Shown: positions 37,393 through 46,440, counted from the first letter of the stretch. The stretch: DNA of 64,000 bases from Aquabacterium parvum (GCF_001447195.1 NZ_LFRI01000341.1:186001-250000); one strand, 5' to 3'. The notes: generated by a model from the sequence alone, not told the origin. Made by a program: numbers and translations.

Positions 37393-38364
37393 TCAGAAGA
37401 GTTCGAGCTCTCCGGATTCGAAGAGGTCTTCGGCAACTGCCTCGTTTTCCTTGAATTTTTCCGGGGTCCAGCTGAGGTTGAAGACGAAGCGTTGGTACAG
37501 CACCAGCGGCGGCATCTTCTCGTCCGGATCGACCAGCAGGTACTTGAAGCACAGCTGGGGGTCCTCGGAGCCGAAGGAGATGTAGCGGTGGGCGTGGTTG
37601 ACGATGATGGGCACCTGAGACTGGCGGCCATCGATCGGGTCGAAGGAGATGTAGCGGTTCTTGAACATGCCCCACACGAGGTTGGTCACTTCGCCCATGA
37701 CGTGGTTGATGTCACGGAAGTCGATGTGGTCACCTGGAACGATGTGCGTGCGCCCGCCTTCAACCAGGCGAACCACAGGCTCGCCTTCGGTCTGGAACAT
37801 CATGTAGCCACGGCACCAGTTGCTCTCCAGGGGGATGAGGGTGAACAACTCGCCGTAGATGATGCGATCGCGCACGATGTAAGGCGCCTCGGTGAGCACC
37901 TCGACGTTCTTGAACTGGCTTTCCAGGGCCGTCTTCGTGATCTCGGTGATGCCACGCACCAGGGCGTTGGGATACATCAGGCTGAAGATCGTTGCCGCGA
38001 TCACATCCTTGAGCTGAGCGATGTCCGTCAAGGTGTAGGCGGCAGCAAACAGCCGCTGCTGACGCTCGCTCAGGTCGTCCAGGTGCGAGAAGGCCTCGCG
38101 CCGCAGGAAGATGGGCAGCTCGGGGCGAACGGCGTGGATCTCTTCGGCAAAGTCCAGCGCACTGTCGCCTTCCACTCGGTAGGTCTCCGACAGAAAGATG
38201 GCCCCCAAGTCGACGTTGGTCTTGAGCACCGAGAGCACGTTGGCGGCCGTCGCTTTGACGCACACCAGCTTGTTCTCATCACAAAACTGCCTGATCTTTT
38301 GCTGCGCGTCGTCGTCGTCATCGAGGACAAGGACCTTGCTGATGAGTTCAGCTTGTTCAACCAT
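37393..38364 (-). CDS. Pseudo-receiver plus CheX-type phosphatase fusion
   Basis: This 323-residue protein has an N-terminal receiver-like fold (about 8-125; acidic D-D-D-D-D at 15-19) in which the expected phosphoacceptor aspartate is replaced (L-S-E, Ser59), then a C-terminal CheC/CheX-like domain (about 130-300) that keeps the phosphatase motif E-x-x-N (E225, N228 in G-E-V-T-N). CheX proteins dephosphorylate CheY-P. The protein ends in G-E-L-E-L-F, nearly the same tail as the neighbouring CheX. It lies 30 bases before the cheY gene. Domain assignment is by pattern reading; the receiver part is the less certain. Confidence 0.75.
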   Translation of the reverse strand: MVEQAELISKVLVLDDDDDAQQKIRQFCDENKLVCVKATAANVLSVLKTNVDLGAIFLSETYRVEGDSALDFAEEIHAVRPELPIFLRREAFSHLDDLSERQQRLFAAAYTLTDIAQLKDVIAATIFSLMYPNALVRGITEITKTALESQFKNVEVLTEAPYIVRDRIIYGELFTLIPLESNWCRGYMMFQTEGEPVVRLVEGGRTHIVPGDHIDFRDINHVMGEVTNLVWGMFKNRYISFDPIDGRQSQVPIIVNHAHRYISFGSEDPQLCFKYLLVDPDEKMPPLVLYQRFVFNLSWTPEKFKENEAVAEDLFESGELELF

Positions 38365-38392
38365 GGGGGATTCCTGTCAAGGTGGGGTGGGG

Positions 38393-38947
38393 TCAGAACA
38401 TCTCGAGCTCGCCGTGGCTTTCCTCAACCACGGTGGTGTCGGCCCGGAAATCGATGTCCGCGAATTCACTGACAGCCAAGGTGGCATACAGCTTCATGGA
38501 GTCATTGACCACGATCTCGAAGTGGCGCACAAAGCCGGCGCCCAGCTCGTCGATGAAGTCAATGCAATGGCGATCGAGGAAATTGGGCGTGGACATGCCC
38601 AGGTAAGGGAAGTGCTGGGCCAGGTCGCGGTTGATCGCGCCGCAAAGGATGTTGCCCACCTCGCCCAACACGTCCAGGAACTCTTCTTCGCTGAGCTCGT
38701 CCACAGGCCGGCGGTTGATGGCCGCCAGGTGCTGCTTGAGCTTGGCATCGAGCGTGAAGTACACCAGCGTCATCGCCCTGAACAGGTAGGACGACACCGT
38801 GAGGATGACGATGCGCTGCCCCTGGATGCGGGAAACATCCTCCAGCACCGAGACCTCGCACGTGTCCTCGGGCGATGCCGGCAGCGCGCCTTTGATGGCC
38901 TGCTTGGCGAAGAACTCGAACGCTTCGCGGGCGGATGGACTGATCAT
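38393..38947 (-). CDS. CheX-type CheY-P phosphatase
   Basis: This 184-residue protein has one CheC/CheX fold with the motif E-x-x-N (E96, N99 in L-G-E-V-G-N-I-L) preceding a long helix, as in CheX. The second E-x-x-N motif of CheC is not present. It ends in G-E-L-E-M-F. It lies between the MCP-like stub gene (five bases away) and the pseudo-receiver-CheX gene, so all should be co-translated. Confidence 0.8.
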   Translation of the reverse strand: MISPSAREAFEFFAKQAIKGALPASPEDTCEVSVLEDVSRIQGQRIVILTVSSYLFRAMTLVYFTLDAKLKQHLAAINRRPVDELSEEEFLDVLGEVGNILCGAINRDLAQHFPYLGMSTPNFLDRHCIDFIDELGAGFVRHFEIVVNDSMKLYATLAVSEFADIDFRADTTVVEESHGELEMF

Positions 38948-38952
38948 GGCTG

Positions 38953-39678
38953 TCAGGCGACCTCGGCGAGGAGGCCACGGGTCTTGTTGTTGATCAACTG
39001 CAGCTCGGTGACTGCCCCGATGATCATCTTTCCGCCCGCCTGCATGTCCTGAAAGGTGGTGGTGGTGATCAGGTCGTTCTTGTAGAGGTTGTTGCGGTAG
39101 TCCTTGGACAGGGCCTCCGCGCGATTGGCCAGGGTGCGCACCTCGTTGGCCACCACGGCGAAGCCCTTGCCCATGTCACCCGCGCGCGCGGCCTCGATGG
39201 AGGCGTTGAGCGCCACGATCACCACCTGACGCACGATGGCTGCGAACTCGTCGTTGCGCTCGTGCATCTCGCGGTTGTGGGTGAGCAGCACGCTCATGTC
39301 TTCGTGCCAGCGCTCGAAGGTCTTGATCAGGCCCAGCAGCTTCTCAATGGACTCCGCCAACTGGTTGGACGCGGCCAGGGTGCGCTCGCGGGAGTCGGCG
39401 GCACCGGACCTGACGTCGTGCAACTGGTCTTCCAGGCTGGCACGCAGCTGGCCAAGCTCCTGCTGGGAGCTGACCTGCGTGCTCTCGAGCGCCTGTTGAT
39501 GGCGCTCATGCTCGGCTCGCAGGTTGTTGATCTCGGCCTGCAGCAGTTGCTCGCGCGCCTGCACATCGGCCACGGGAATGCAGGGGCCGATCGCAGACTG
39601 GCGTCGCTGCCACCACCAGGTGGCCACACCGCCGCCAACGATCAGGCTCACCGCGGAAATGCCCAGATCCAACCACAT
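38953..39678 (-). CDS. Truncated methyl-accepting-type signalling protein
   Basis: This 241-residue protein has one N-terminal membrane helix (about 5-22) with almost no periplasmic part, a coiled coil (35-120) and the MCP hairpin tip '[20 protein letters not shown]' (156-175). The returning helix ends after only about 65 residues, so most of the normal second arm and the methylation helices are missing. It has no sensory domain of its own. It follows the kinase gene by 84 bases. It may be a scaffold or cytoplasmic-signal receptor for the membrane kinase. Confidence 0.8.
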   Translation of the reverse strand: MWLDLGISAVSLIVGGGVATWWWQRRQSAIGPCIPVADVQAREQLLQAEINNLRAEHERHQQALESTQVSSQQELGQLRASLEDQLHDVRSGAADSRERTLAASNQLAESIEKLLGLIKTFERWHEDMSVLLTHNREMHERNDEFAAIVRQVVIVALNASIEAARAGDMGKGFAVVANEVRTLANRAEALSKDYRNNLYKNDLITTTTFQDMQAGGKMIIGAVTELQLINNKTRGLLAEVA

Positions 39679-39762
39679 GTCACGCCTCGTTCTTTCTTCT
39701 GAATGTTGATGCCTGAGGTCTTATCGACGGGTGCAACAGCTTCCTGAAGCACCGCGTCGCCG

Positions 39763-42072
39763 TCAGGCCGCCAGAGGCTGCACGGTGGCAGCATGCTTGT
39801 CGGGCAGGGAGATCAGCAGTTCGAAGGGGCGCCATTCGTCGCCGTCCTGGCCCCCGCGGAAGCGGATGACCACGTCACCACCCTCGCGCTGCAGGAAGCC
39901 ACGCACGGCGTCCATGCCCACACCACGACCGGAGACTTCGGTGACCTGCTCGGCGGTGGAGAAACCAGAGGCGAAGATGAGGTTGGCCACCTCTTCTGGG
40001 CTCGCGTTGGAGGCTGGATCCAGCACGCCGTTCTCGATGGCCTTGGCGCGGATCTTGGCGACGGCCAGGCCTCGGCCATCATCGTGCAGGCGCATCTGCA
40101 TCTGGCCATCCTGAACCGCCAACTCCAGAGAGATCTGACCAACAGGTGCCTTGCCGGCAGCAACCCGGGTCTCTGCGGTCTCCAGGCCATGGTCCATGGA
40201 GTTGCGCAGCAGGTGGGTGAACACGTTCTTGAGCAGACCGGTGACCTGGTTGCGAACCATGATGCCGTGGTCCTGGATGGCCACCTTGGGCGGCTCCTTG
40301 CCCAGCTCGCGCGCCAGCGAGGGCAGCGACTCGACGATGCCGGCGAGCACGTGCTCTACCTTCTCGGTGCCGATGAGCTGCAGGGTGTGGCTGACCTTCT
40401 CCAGGGTGGCGCGCACCTCCTGTGCGTCGGCCTGGTGTGCCTTGCGCAGCAGCTCGATGGCATGGGAGACCTGGTCCTTCTCGACCATCAGGAAGCGCTC
40501 CACGCTGCCGCGGCGGCCTGGTCCCTTGCGACCCAGCTTGTGGTCGTTGATCTTGTGGTATTCCTCGACGAGGGCACCCACCTGGGCCAACTGTGCCAGC
40601 AGGGCTTGGGCGTCCCATTCCTTTTCGGGGTCCTTGCGCAGCTCGTCGTAGGCCTGCTCGGTCTCGTGCACGGTGTTGGTCATGTGCTGCAGGCCGTAGG
40701 TGCGCGCATTGCCCTTGATGGTGTGCATGTTGCGGAACAGAAGGCCGATGGTGTCGGCGTCCTTGCCCTGAGCCTGGCGGATGAGCTGCTCGTTTTCTTC
40801 GACGAACTTGCGCGAGCCTTCGATGAACTCCTGGAACTTCTCCTGCGTGACCGCCAGGATCTCACCGATGATTTCCAGCTCGCGCTTTTGCGCACCCGCC
40901 TCGCTGGCCAGTCGCTTGAGTTCGGTGACATCGCGCACGCACAGCATGAGTTTTTCGACCGTGTCGCTCTCATCGGCGATCGGCGACCAGCTCAGCTCCA
41001 GGCTCTTGACAGCGCCATTGGGCATGGTCTTTTCGAACTCGGTGACCAGCAGGTGCGAGTTGAACTCGTAGTTCATCATGTCTTCGCCGATGCACGAGCC
41101 GACGGCGGCATCCACCTGGGACAGGTCGTTGGAGCCCAGGTTGGTCTGGCTGAAAACCAGCTCCATCACGTTGGCACCGGCGATGTCCTGGGTCTCGAAG
41201 ATGGCCTCCATGTAGGCGGAGTACTCGGGGTGGATCACACCACCGGGCATCACCGTCATCACGCCCTGGGGCATGTTCTCGAGCATGGCCTGGATGTCGT
41301 TGGTTTTCTGGCGCAACTGGGCGGTGCGCTCGGCCACGCGGCGCTCCAGGCTGGCGTTCTGCTCTGCGATCACGGCCATCATCTGCAGGTTGTTGCGGAT
41401 AAAGAAGACCAGCACTGCCATGAAGGCCAGGTTCATCACACCCAGGGCCACGCCCATGTACAGGTTGACCTTGACGGTTTGCTGCGAGTCGGCCAGGGTG
41501 CTGACGAAGTTGTCGTAGCTGGAGTCGCGGAACACCTGTGTGGACATGCGCAGGTGCTTGAGCGCTTCGCCCATCTTCTTGGTCTGCGTCGGCATGTCGA
41601 TGTCGGCCTTGTCCAGGAAGGCCTTGGCCGTCGAGCTCGCCAGGGTGTTGTAGTCCTTGAACTCCTTGCGCAGGTTCTCCACATCGGCCTTGCGCGCGGG
41701 GTAGAGCTCGGCGACCTCGACCAACGCCTGGTCAGCCTGCTGGTAGAAGCCTTCGGCCTCGTCGAGCGGATCGGTCTCGCCGATCATGACCGCGCGCATG
41801 AACAACTCTTCCATCTTGTCGAGGCGAACGATGTTGGCCTCGATTTTTTGCAGCACCGGGAAGTACAGGTCCTTGATGCTGGTGAGCTGGTCGCTGCTTC
41901 GGAACGATTTCTGGACCGACAGCGTGGTCACCCCCAGGAACACCAGGATCGCCACCCCCACGATCATGATGATCTTGCGCATGGGGTTGCTGTCCTGGCC
42001 GGTGCCTGCTTGCGCGTCGGCGTGGCCATCGTTGGCGGCGGGGGTCTTGTTGTCTAGCGTATCGGTGTGCAC
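39763..42072 (-). CDS. Membrane-anchored CheA-like histidine kinase with PAS and HPt domains
   Basis: This 769-residue kinase has two membrane helices (about 32-52 and 204-225) around a helical periplasmic domain, a coiled coil, a PAS-like domain (about 270-385), an HPt domain with phospho-acceptor His near 447 (M-H-T-I-K-G-N-A-R), and a CheA-type ATPase domain with N-box 'L-L-R-N-S-M-D-H-G' near 620, 'D-D-G-R-G-L' and 'G-R-G-V-G-M-D'. It ends after the ATPase domain: the CheW-like P5 domain of CheA is absent. The start is GTG 42072 with GGAG upstream; an ATG at codon 31 is an alternative. It heads the CheX/CheY unit. Confidence 0.88.
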   Translation of the reverse strand: MHTDTLDNKTPAANDGHADAQAGTGQDSNPMRKIIMIVGVAILVFLGVTTLSVQKSFRSSDQLTSIKDLYFPVLQKIEANIVRLDKMEELFMRAVMIGETDPLDEAEGFYQQADQALVEVAELYPARKADVENLRKEFKDYNTLASSTAKAFLDKADIDMPTQTKKMGEALKHLRMSTQVFRDSSYDNFVSTLADSQQTVKVNLYMGVALGVMNLAFMAVLVFFIRNNLQMMAVIAEQNASLERRVAERTAQLRQKTNDIQAMLENMPQGVMTVMPGGVIHPEYSAYMEAIFETQDIAGANVMELVFSQTNLGSNDLSQVDAAVGSCIGEDMMNYEFNSHLLVTEFEKTMPNGAVKSLELSWSPIADESDTVEKLMLCVRDVTELKRLASEAGAQKRELEIIGEILAVTQEKFQEFIEGSRKFVEENEQLIRQAQGKDADTIGLLFRNMHTIKGNARTYGLQHMTNTVHETEQAYDELRKDPEKEWDAQALLAQLAQVGALVEEYHKINDHKLGRKGPGRRGSVERFLMVEKDQVSHAIELLRKAHQADAQEVRATLEKVSHTLQLIGTEKVEHVLAGIVESLPSLARELGKEPPKVAIQDHGIMVRNQVTGLLKNVFTHLLRNSMDHGLETAETRVAAGKAPVGQISLELAVQDGQMQMRLHDDGRGLAVAKIRAKAIENGVLDPASNASPEEVANLIFASGFSTAEQVTEVSGRGVGMDAVRGFLQREGGDVVIRFRGGQDGDEWRPFELLISLPDKHAATVQPLAA

Positions 42073-42089
42073 TGGCGGCTCCGTGTCCT

Positions 42090-42120
42090 GATTACCGAAG
42101 GGTCAGTTCAGATTACGGAA
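42090..42120. promoter_or_regulatory. Direct repeat upstream of the CheA-like kinase gene
   Basis: GATTACCGAA (42090-42099) and GATTACGGAA (42111-42120) are direct repeats two helical turns apart. On the minus strand a possible promoter (TTCATT, 17 bases, TAATCT with the -10 at 42115-42110) overlaps the distal copy, so these could be operator sites. Confidence 0.4.
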
Positions 42121-42197
42121 GCTGCGCGAAAAAATGAAACGGATCAGCGCCAGGGAAACGTGGCTTTTGCACGAAATGCCCCATCAGCCAAACAGGT

Positions 42198-42236
42198 GAA
42201 AAAAAAAACCGCCCGAACCGGGTGGCTCGGGCGGTG
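42198..42236 (-). terminator. Intrinsic terminator of the desaturase gene
   Basis: On the minus strand ACCGCCCGA / TCGGGCGGT form a 9-bp stem (42235-42227 with 42216-42208) followed by about nine T residues. It separates the desaturase gene from the kinase operon. Confidence 0.88.
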
Positions 42237-42262
42237 ACCGTGAAGCTCGAAAAGGGGCGGAC

Positions 42263-43480
42263 TCAGGTGGCGCGAGCGGCCCGCAACTTCATCGAGAACT
42301 CCTGCAGCGCCTGAATGCCGCTGGCCTCCGCACGCTGGCACCAGCTCTGAAGGTCAACGACCAGTTGCTCGGCGGAAACATTGGTGCGCGTCCACAGCGC
42401 CCGCAGCTCTTCGCGCATGGCAATCAGCTTGGCCAGGTTGGGGTTGTGCGCGCAGGCATCGGCCACCTGCTCGGGCATGCCTGCGGGCATCTGCTCGACG
42501 TCTCGGTGCATCCAGCGACGCACCTGGGCCAGGCGCGAGGCGGCGCTGGTCTCGCCAGCGGCTTTCAAGCGGGCCATTTCGGCCTGACAGGCGCTGCGCA
42601 CTTCGCGGGCGTAGCCGGCCATCAGCTCATAGCGGTTGGCCACGATGGCCTCCAGGGTCTTGGCGTCGGCCACGGGCTTGACGTCACCGAGTTGCAGGCG
42701 CGGCGGGGTCTTGCGCACCTTGGCCAGGCCGATCATCTCCAGGCCACGGATGTAGCCCCAGCCGATGTCGAACTCGTAAGGCTTGACCGACAGTTTGGCC
42801 GAGGTCGGGTAGGTGTGGTGGTTGTTGTGCAGCTCTTCGCCACCGATGAGGATGCCCCAGGGGGACACGTTGGTGGAGGCGTCGGCGGCCTCGAAATTGC
42901 GGTAGCCCCACCAGTGGCCCAGGCCGTTGATGATGCCGGCGGCGGTGATCGGGATCCAGACCATTTGCACCGCCCACACGGTGATGCCGATGGCGCCGAA
43001 CAGGGCGAGGTCGATGGCAAACATCAGCCAGATGCCCCAGACTGCTCGCGGGGTGTAGAGCTTGCGCTCGAGCCAGTCGTCCGGCGTGTTGTGGCCGAAC
43101 TTCTTGAGGGTTTCGCCGTTGGCGGCCTCGGCGGCGTAGAGCTCGCGACCGCGCAGCAACACCGTCTTGATGCCATGGGCCACCGGGCTGTGGGGGTCTT
43201 CAGCGGTTTCGCACTTGGCGTGGTGCTTGCGGTGCACGGCCACCCATTGTTTGGTGACGGTGGCGGTGGTCAACCAGAGCCAGAAGCGGAAGAAGTGCGA
43301 GGGGATCGCATGCAGCTCAAGTGACCGATGCGCCTGCGCACGATGCAGGAAGATCGTCACCGAAGCAATGGTGATGTGCGTGAGAAGCAGCGTGTAGAGA
43401 ACGATCTGCCACCACGAGGCATTCACCAAACCACCGATGCCCCACTGAATCAGGGCATCGTGGAAAGAAAAATCAAACAT
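42263..43480 (-). CDS. Acyl-CoA/acyl-lipid delta-9-type fatty acid desaturase
   Basis: This 405-residue integral membrane di-iron enzyme has the three histidine boxes of stearoyl-CoA-type desaturases: H-R-A-Q-A-H-R (46-52), H-R-K-H-H (83-87) and H-N-N-H-H near 220, with four membrane helices between them. The C-terminal ~130 residues are a soluble helical extension rich in Arg and Ala, longer than in many bacterial homologues. It introduces double bonds into saturated acyl chains and may act in membrane adaptation. It is monocistronic with its own terminator. Confidence 0.92.
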   Translation of the reverse strand: MFDFSFHDALIQWGIGGLVNASWWQIVLYTLLLTHITIASVTIFLHRAQAHRSLELHAIPSHFFRFWLWLTTATVTKQWVAVHRKHHAKCETAEDPHSPVAHGIKTVLLRGRELYAAEAANGETLKKFGHNTPDDWLERKLYTPRAVWGIWLMFAIDLALFGAIGITVWAVQMVWIPITAAGIINGLGHWWGYRNFEAADASTNVSPWGILIGGEELHNNHHTYPTSAKLSVKPYEFDIGWGYIRGLEMIGLAKVRKTPPRLQLGDVKPVADAKTLEAIVANRYELMAGYAREVRSACQAEMARLKAAGETSAASRLAQVRRWMHRDVEQMPAGMPEQVADACAHNPNLAKLIAMREELRALWTRTNVSAEQLVVDLQSWCQRAEASGIQALQEFSMKLRAARAT

Positions 43481-43595
43481 CTCGAAAACCTTTCAACGGG
43501 TGCCGGATTGTAGTGGCCTGCACCCACGCGATCCGTGATCGAGATCATGAGCGGGTTGCCACGCTGGATCGGAGCGTGACAACCCGCGAACGGCG

Positions 43596-44027
43596 TCAGT
43601 CGAGCGACAAAATCGCCTTGACCGTGCCATCCACCGCAGATTTTTCGATGTAGCCGATGGCGTCCGGGTTGCTGGCGACGAACTTCTTGACGTCGGCAGC
43701 GGTGCCCAATTCCTTCGGCGGGGTGGCCTTGCCGGAGAAGGTCAGGCGGGCCCAGGTGGCCTTGACCTGCGACGAGGACTTGCCTGCGGCCTTGCTGTAG
43801 AACTGGTCGCGGGCAGCGTTGCCTTCGGGCAGGTCGGCCGGGGCGGCGGTCGAGCCAGACGGCAGCGTGTTGGTCTTGCCCATGAAGATGGCGCTGACCT
43901 GGTCAGGCGTCATCGAAGCCAAAGGGCTCTTGGGGTTGACGATCACGACGATTTCGGCCGCAGCCACATTGCTCAGCGTCACCAGACCGGCGAGCACCAG
44001 AGACTTGATGAGGTTTGTCTTTTGCAT
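43596..44027 (-). CDS. Small PstS-like periplasmic substrate-binding protein
   Basis: This 143-residue secreted protein has a signal peptide (M-Q-K-T-N-L-I-K..., cleavage after A-A-A near residue 24) and resembles one lobe of PstS-like phosphate-binding proteins: 'V-V-I-V-N-P-K-S-P', 'Q-V-S-A-I-F-M-G-K' and 'I-G-Y-I-E-K-S-A-V-D'. PstS is about twice this size. AAGGAG precedes the ATG at 44027. It follows the porin gene by 26 bases on the same strand, suggesting joint function at the outer membrane or periplasm. The ligand is unknown. Confidence 0.8.
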   Translation of the reverse strand: MQKTNLIKSLVLAGLVTLSNVAAAEIVVIVNPKSPLASMTPDQVSAIFMGKTNTLPSGSTAAPADLPEGNAARDQFYSKAAGKSSSQVKATWARLTFSGKATPPKELGTAADVKKFVASNPDAIGYIEKSAVDGTVKAILSLD

Positions 44028-44053
44028 GATGTGTTTCTCCTTCCAGATCAAGC

Positions 44054-45448
44054 TCAGAACACGAAGTCAACAGCGACGCTGATGACGTTGATGTTCTTCT
44101 TGGTGTTGAGGAAGGACGAGTTGCCCTTGGCGAAGTCGGCCGCGAGATCGGGGACCAGGAACAGACCGTCGGAACCAGCGGGCTTGGTGATGCGATCGAA
44201 CTGAGCCTTGACCGCCAGGCTGCGGGTGGCGTCCCAACGCACACCGACGCTCAGGGTCTTCTGCTCCAGCTTCTGGGTGTTCAGCACGGCATTGGTGCCC
44301 ACGCGAACGGTGCCAGCGCTGGTCAGCACAGGCACAGCGGCTGGACCAATCTGCCCAGGCAAACCAGCCGAAAGCGCGGCGTAGCCTGCAAAGCTCGGCA
44401 GGGTCGCATTGGCATCATCCACTTTCAACTTGGAGACCACCACATAAGGGAGGATGTTGCCGAAACGGTAGCCGCCCAGCGCATACCAACCGGTGGTGGA
44501 GGCGATGTAGCCCTTTTTGATTTTCCGCTTGGTGAACTCGCCGGACAAGACGATGTTGTCCTGGTCGTAGGAAGCCCCGATGCCCGAGAACGTTGCTCGG
44601 ACGCCTTGGGTGGTCAGGGCTGCGCGCACAGCAGCTGCGTCGGCAGCCAGTGCGGCACCATAGCCCAGCGCCTGCAGCGTCGCGCTGCCCGCCAGGGCAT
44701 TGGCCCCGTTGATGACCGAGTTGGCTGTGTTCGACTCAACGGTCAGTGCACCACCCGCGTGCCCCGCGCGCACCGTCAAGCCGTTGTCAAACTCGGCTTG
44801 CAGGTTGAAGCCCAGGGAGTTCTTGATCTTGACGACGCTGGGCTCGACCTCCGATGCGCCACTGCGCAGAGACGAAGAAAACTCCGCGCGCGAGCTACCG
44901 CCCCAAATGGTCGAGGTCACGTTGGCGCCCATCAACTCGGTCTGGTAGGACACATCCAAACCATCGAACGAGCTCACGGGCACTTGGCCGTAAACATCCA
45001 GGGGTGGGCGCACCGCCGTGTTGGCGTAGCCCACATCGCGGAAGTCGGAGATCATGAAATACGGGGCGCCGATGCGGCCTGCACGGACCGCCAGGCTGGG
45101 CATGGCTTGCCACTTGGCAAAGGCCCATTCGAACTCGGGCTGGTATTGGCCAGAGGCGCGGTACTTGGTCAGCACCTGAGCCGTGCCCGAAATGGTGTTG
45201 GTGAACTTGTAAGAGCCCTGCACACCCACCTTGGTGTCAGGCTCCATGCCCATTTGCTTGTCCACGCCACCACCCTGCCCTGGGTAGTTGAACAGGGCGT
45301 CGTCGGTGCTGGTGCGGGCGGCACCCACGGTGCCGAACCCAGAGAGACGGGCCTTGCCGTCTGCGGAGGTGAAATCGGCATGAGCGCTGACGCAAGTCAG
45401 CAGGGCGGCGAGCGCCAGGGGCAGGCGCTGCAGTGTCTTGTCGGACAT
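44054..45448 (-). CDS. Outer-membrane porin-like beta-barrel protein
   Basis: This 464-residue protein has a signal peptide (cleavage after S-A-H-A near residue 25), amphipathic beta strands throughout ('L-S-G-F-G-T-V-G-A-A-R' at the mature N-terminus) and ends in a terminal Phe (V-D-F-V-F), the signal for barrel insertion. The start ATG at 45448 has GAGGAG upstream; an in-frame ATG five codons earlier lacks one. A segment around residues 240-310 is Ala-rich and may be an extracellular loop. It precedes the PstS-like gene. Confidence 0.85.
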   Translation of the reverse strand: MSDKTLQRLPLALAALLTCVSAHADFTSADGKARLSGFGTVGAARTSTDDALFNYPGQGGGVDKQMGMEPDTKVGVQGSYKFTNTISGTAQVLTKYRASGQYQPEFEWAFAKWQAMPSLAVRAGRIGAPYFMISDFRDVGYANTAVRPPLDVYGQVPVSSFDGLDVSYQTELMGANVTSTIWGGSSRAEFSSSLRSGASEVEPSVVKIKNSLGFNLQAEFDNGLTVRAGHAGGALTVESNTANSVINGANALAGSATLQALGYGAALAADAAAVRAALTTQGVRATFSGIGASYDQDNIVLSGEFTKRKIKKGYIASTTGWYALGGYRFGNILPYVVVSKLKVDDANATLPSFAGYAALSAGLPGQIGPAAVPVLTSAGTVRVGTNAVLNTQKLEQKTLSVGVRWDATRSLAVKAQFDRITKPAGSDGLFLVPDLAADFAKGNSSFLNTKKNINVISVAVDFVF

Positions 45449-45624
45449 GGAGGGGCTCCTCATCAGGGTGAATTGAGCGTTCGACCCCCGGATCGAGTGA
45501 TTGACACTGACCGAGAGACGGATTTTGTTACCGCACCGCAAGAATGTCGCGATGTGGAGTGCTCAGACTATCGGCTGAAACCCGCGAGAGTTGTCCGAAT
45601 AAGACGTCGTACAACGGGCTTATG

Positions 45625-46440
45625 TCACGTCTGCGGGTTTTCGCAGATCGTCCGTTGCAACGTGGCACTCATATCCTGATGGAGGTGATCGGACAGCGCC
45701 CGGCGGTCGGCATGGGCCACCGTTCGCGCTTCGAGGAACTCGACGCGCACCACCAACTGCCGAGCGGTGACGGTCATCCACAGCGATTGCAGCAGCCCGA
45801 TGTCGCCCACGTACGCGGCCGAGGGGCTGACCGCATGGCCGTGCTCCCGGTAGGCGATGACCACGGGCTGCACCGGTGCTGGCGCGTCGATGGCGGCCTG
45901 CAGCAGGTTGGCGTGAAAAGGCATGATGTGGCCTCCCGGCCCGGTCGTGCCCTCGGGAAAGACGGCGACGGTGTCGCCGTCGCGCAGGGCCTGGGCCATC
46001 AGGCCGAGCACGCGCATGGCGTCGCGTCGGCGTTCGCGCACCAGGTAAAGGGTGCCTGCGGCCGTCACCAGGCGCCCCACGATCGGCCAGCTCGCCACCT
46101 CCGCCTTGGAGACAAAGCGCGAAGGCATCACCGAATTGATGGCGACGATGTCCAGCCAGGAAACGTGGTTGCCCACCACGAGCTTGGCCGACGGGTGAGG
46201 CGCGCCGCGCACCTCCAGCGTGACGCCAAGGCGGTTCACCAGCTTCCTGGACCAGTCGAGGTGGCGTTCGCGCCGCTGGCGCGCATCGAGCCGGTCCCAG
46301 ACGGTGAGCACCAGCACCACGCCCCAGAGGATGTGGAGCACCGCGCGGGTCAGCCGCCAGGCCGCGATGGGCGAGCGCAGCCAGCGCCCGGAAACGGGCG
46401 CGGCGGCAGAGGCATGCTGTTGAAGGGGCACCCGGGACAT
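45625..46440 (-). CDS. plsC: 1-acyl-sn-glycerol-3-phosphate acyltransferase (PlsC family)
   Basis: This 271-residue membrane enzyme adds the second acyl chain to lysophosphatidic acid or a related lipid. It has an N-terminal hydrophobic helix (about 30-50), the catalytic N-H-x4-D motif (G-N-H-V-S-W-L-D near 93-100) and F-P-E-G-T-T near 160. It follows the dihydroorotase-like gene by 13 bases as the last gene of the algH-ruvX-pyr unit. More than one PlsC paralogue is usual in this group, so the acceptor lipid is not certain. Confidence 0.88.
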   Translation of the reverse strand: MSRVPLQQHASAAAPVSGRWLRSPIAAWRLTRAVLHILWGVVLVLTVWDRLDARQRRERHLDWSRKLVNRLGVTLEVRGAPHPSAKLVVGNHVSWLDIVAINSVMPSRFVSKAEVASWPIVGRLVTAAGTLYLVRERRRDAMRVLGLMAQALRDGDTVAVFPEGTTGPGGHIMPFHANLLQAAIDAPAPVQPVVIAYREHGHAVSPSAAYVGDIGLLQSLWMTVTARQLVVRVEFLEARTVAHADRRALSDHLHQDMSATLQRTICENPQT

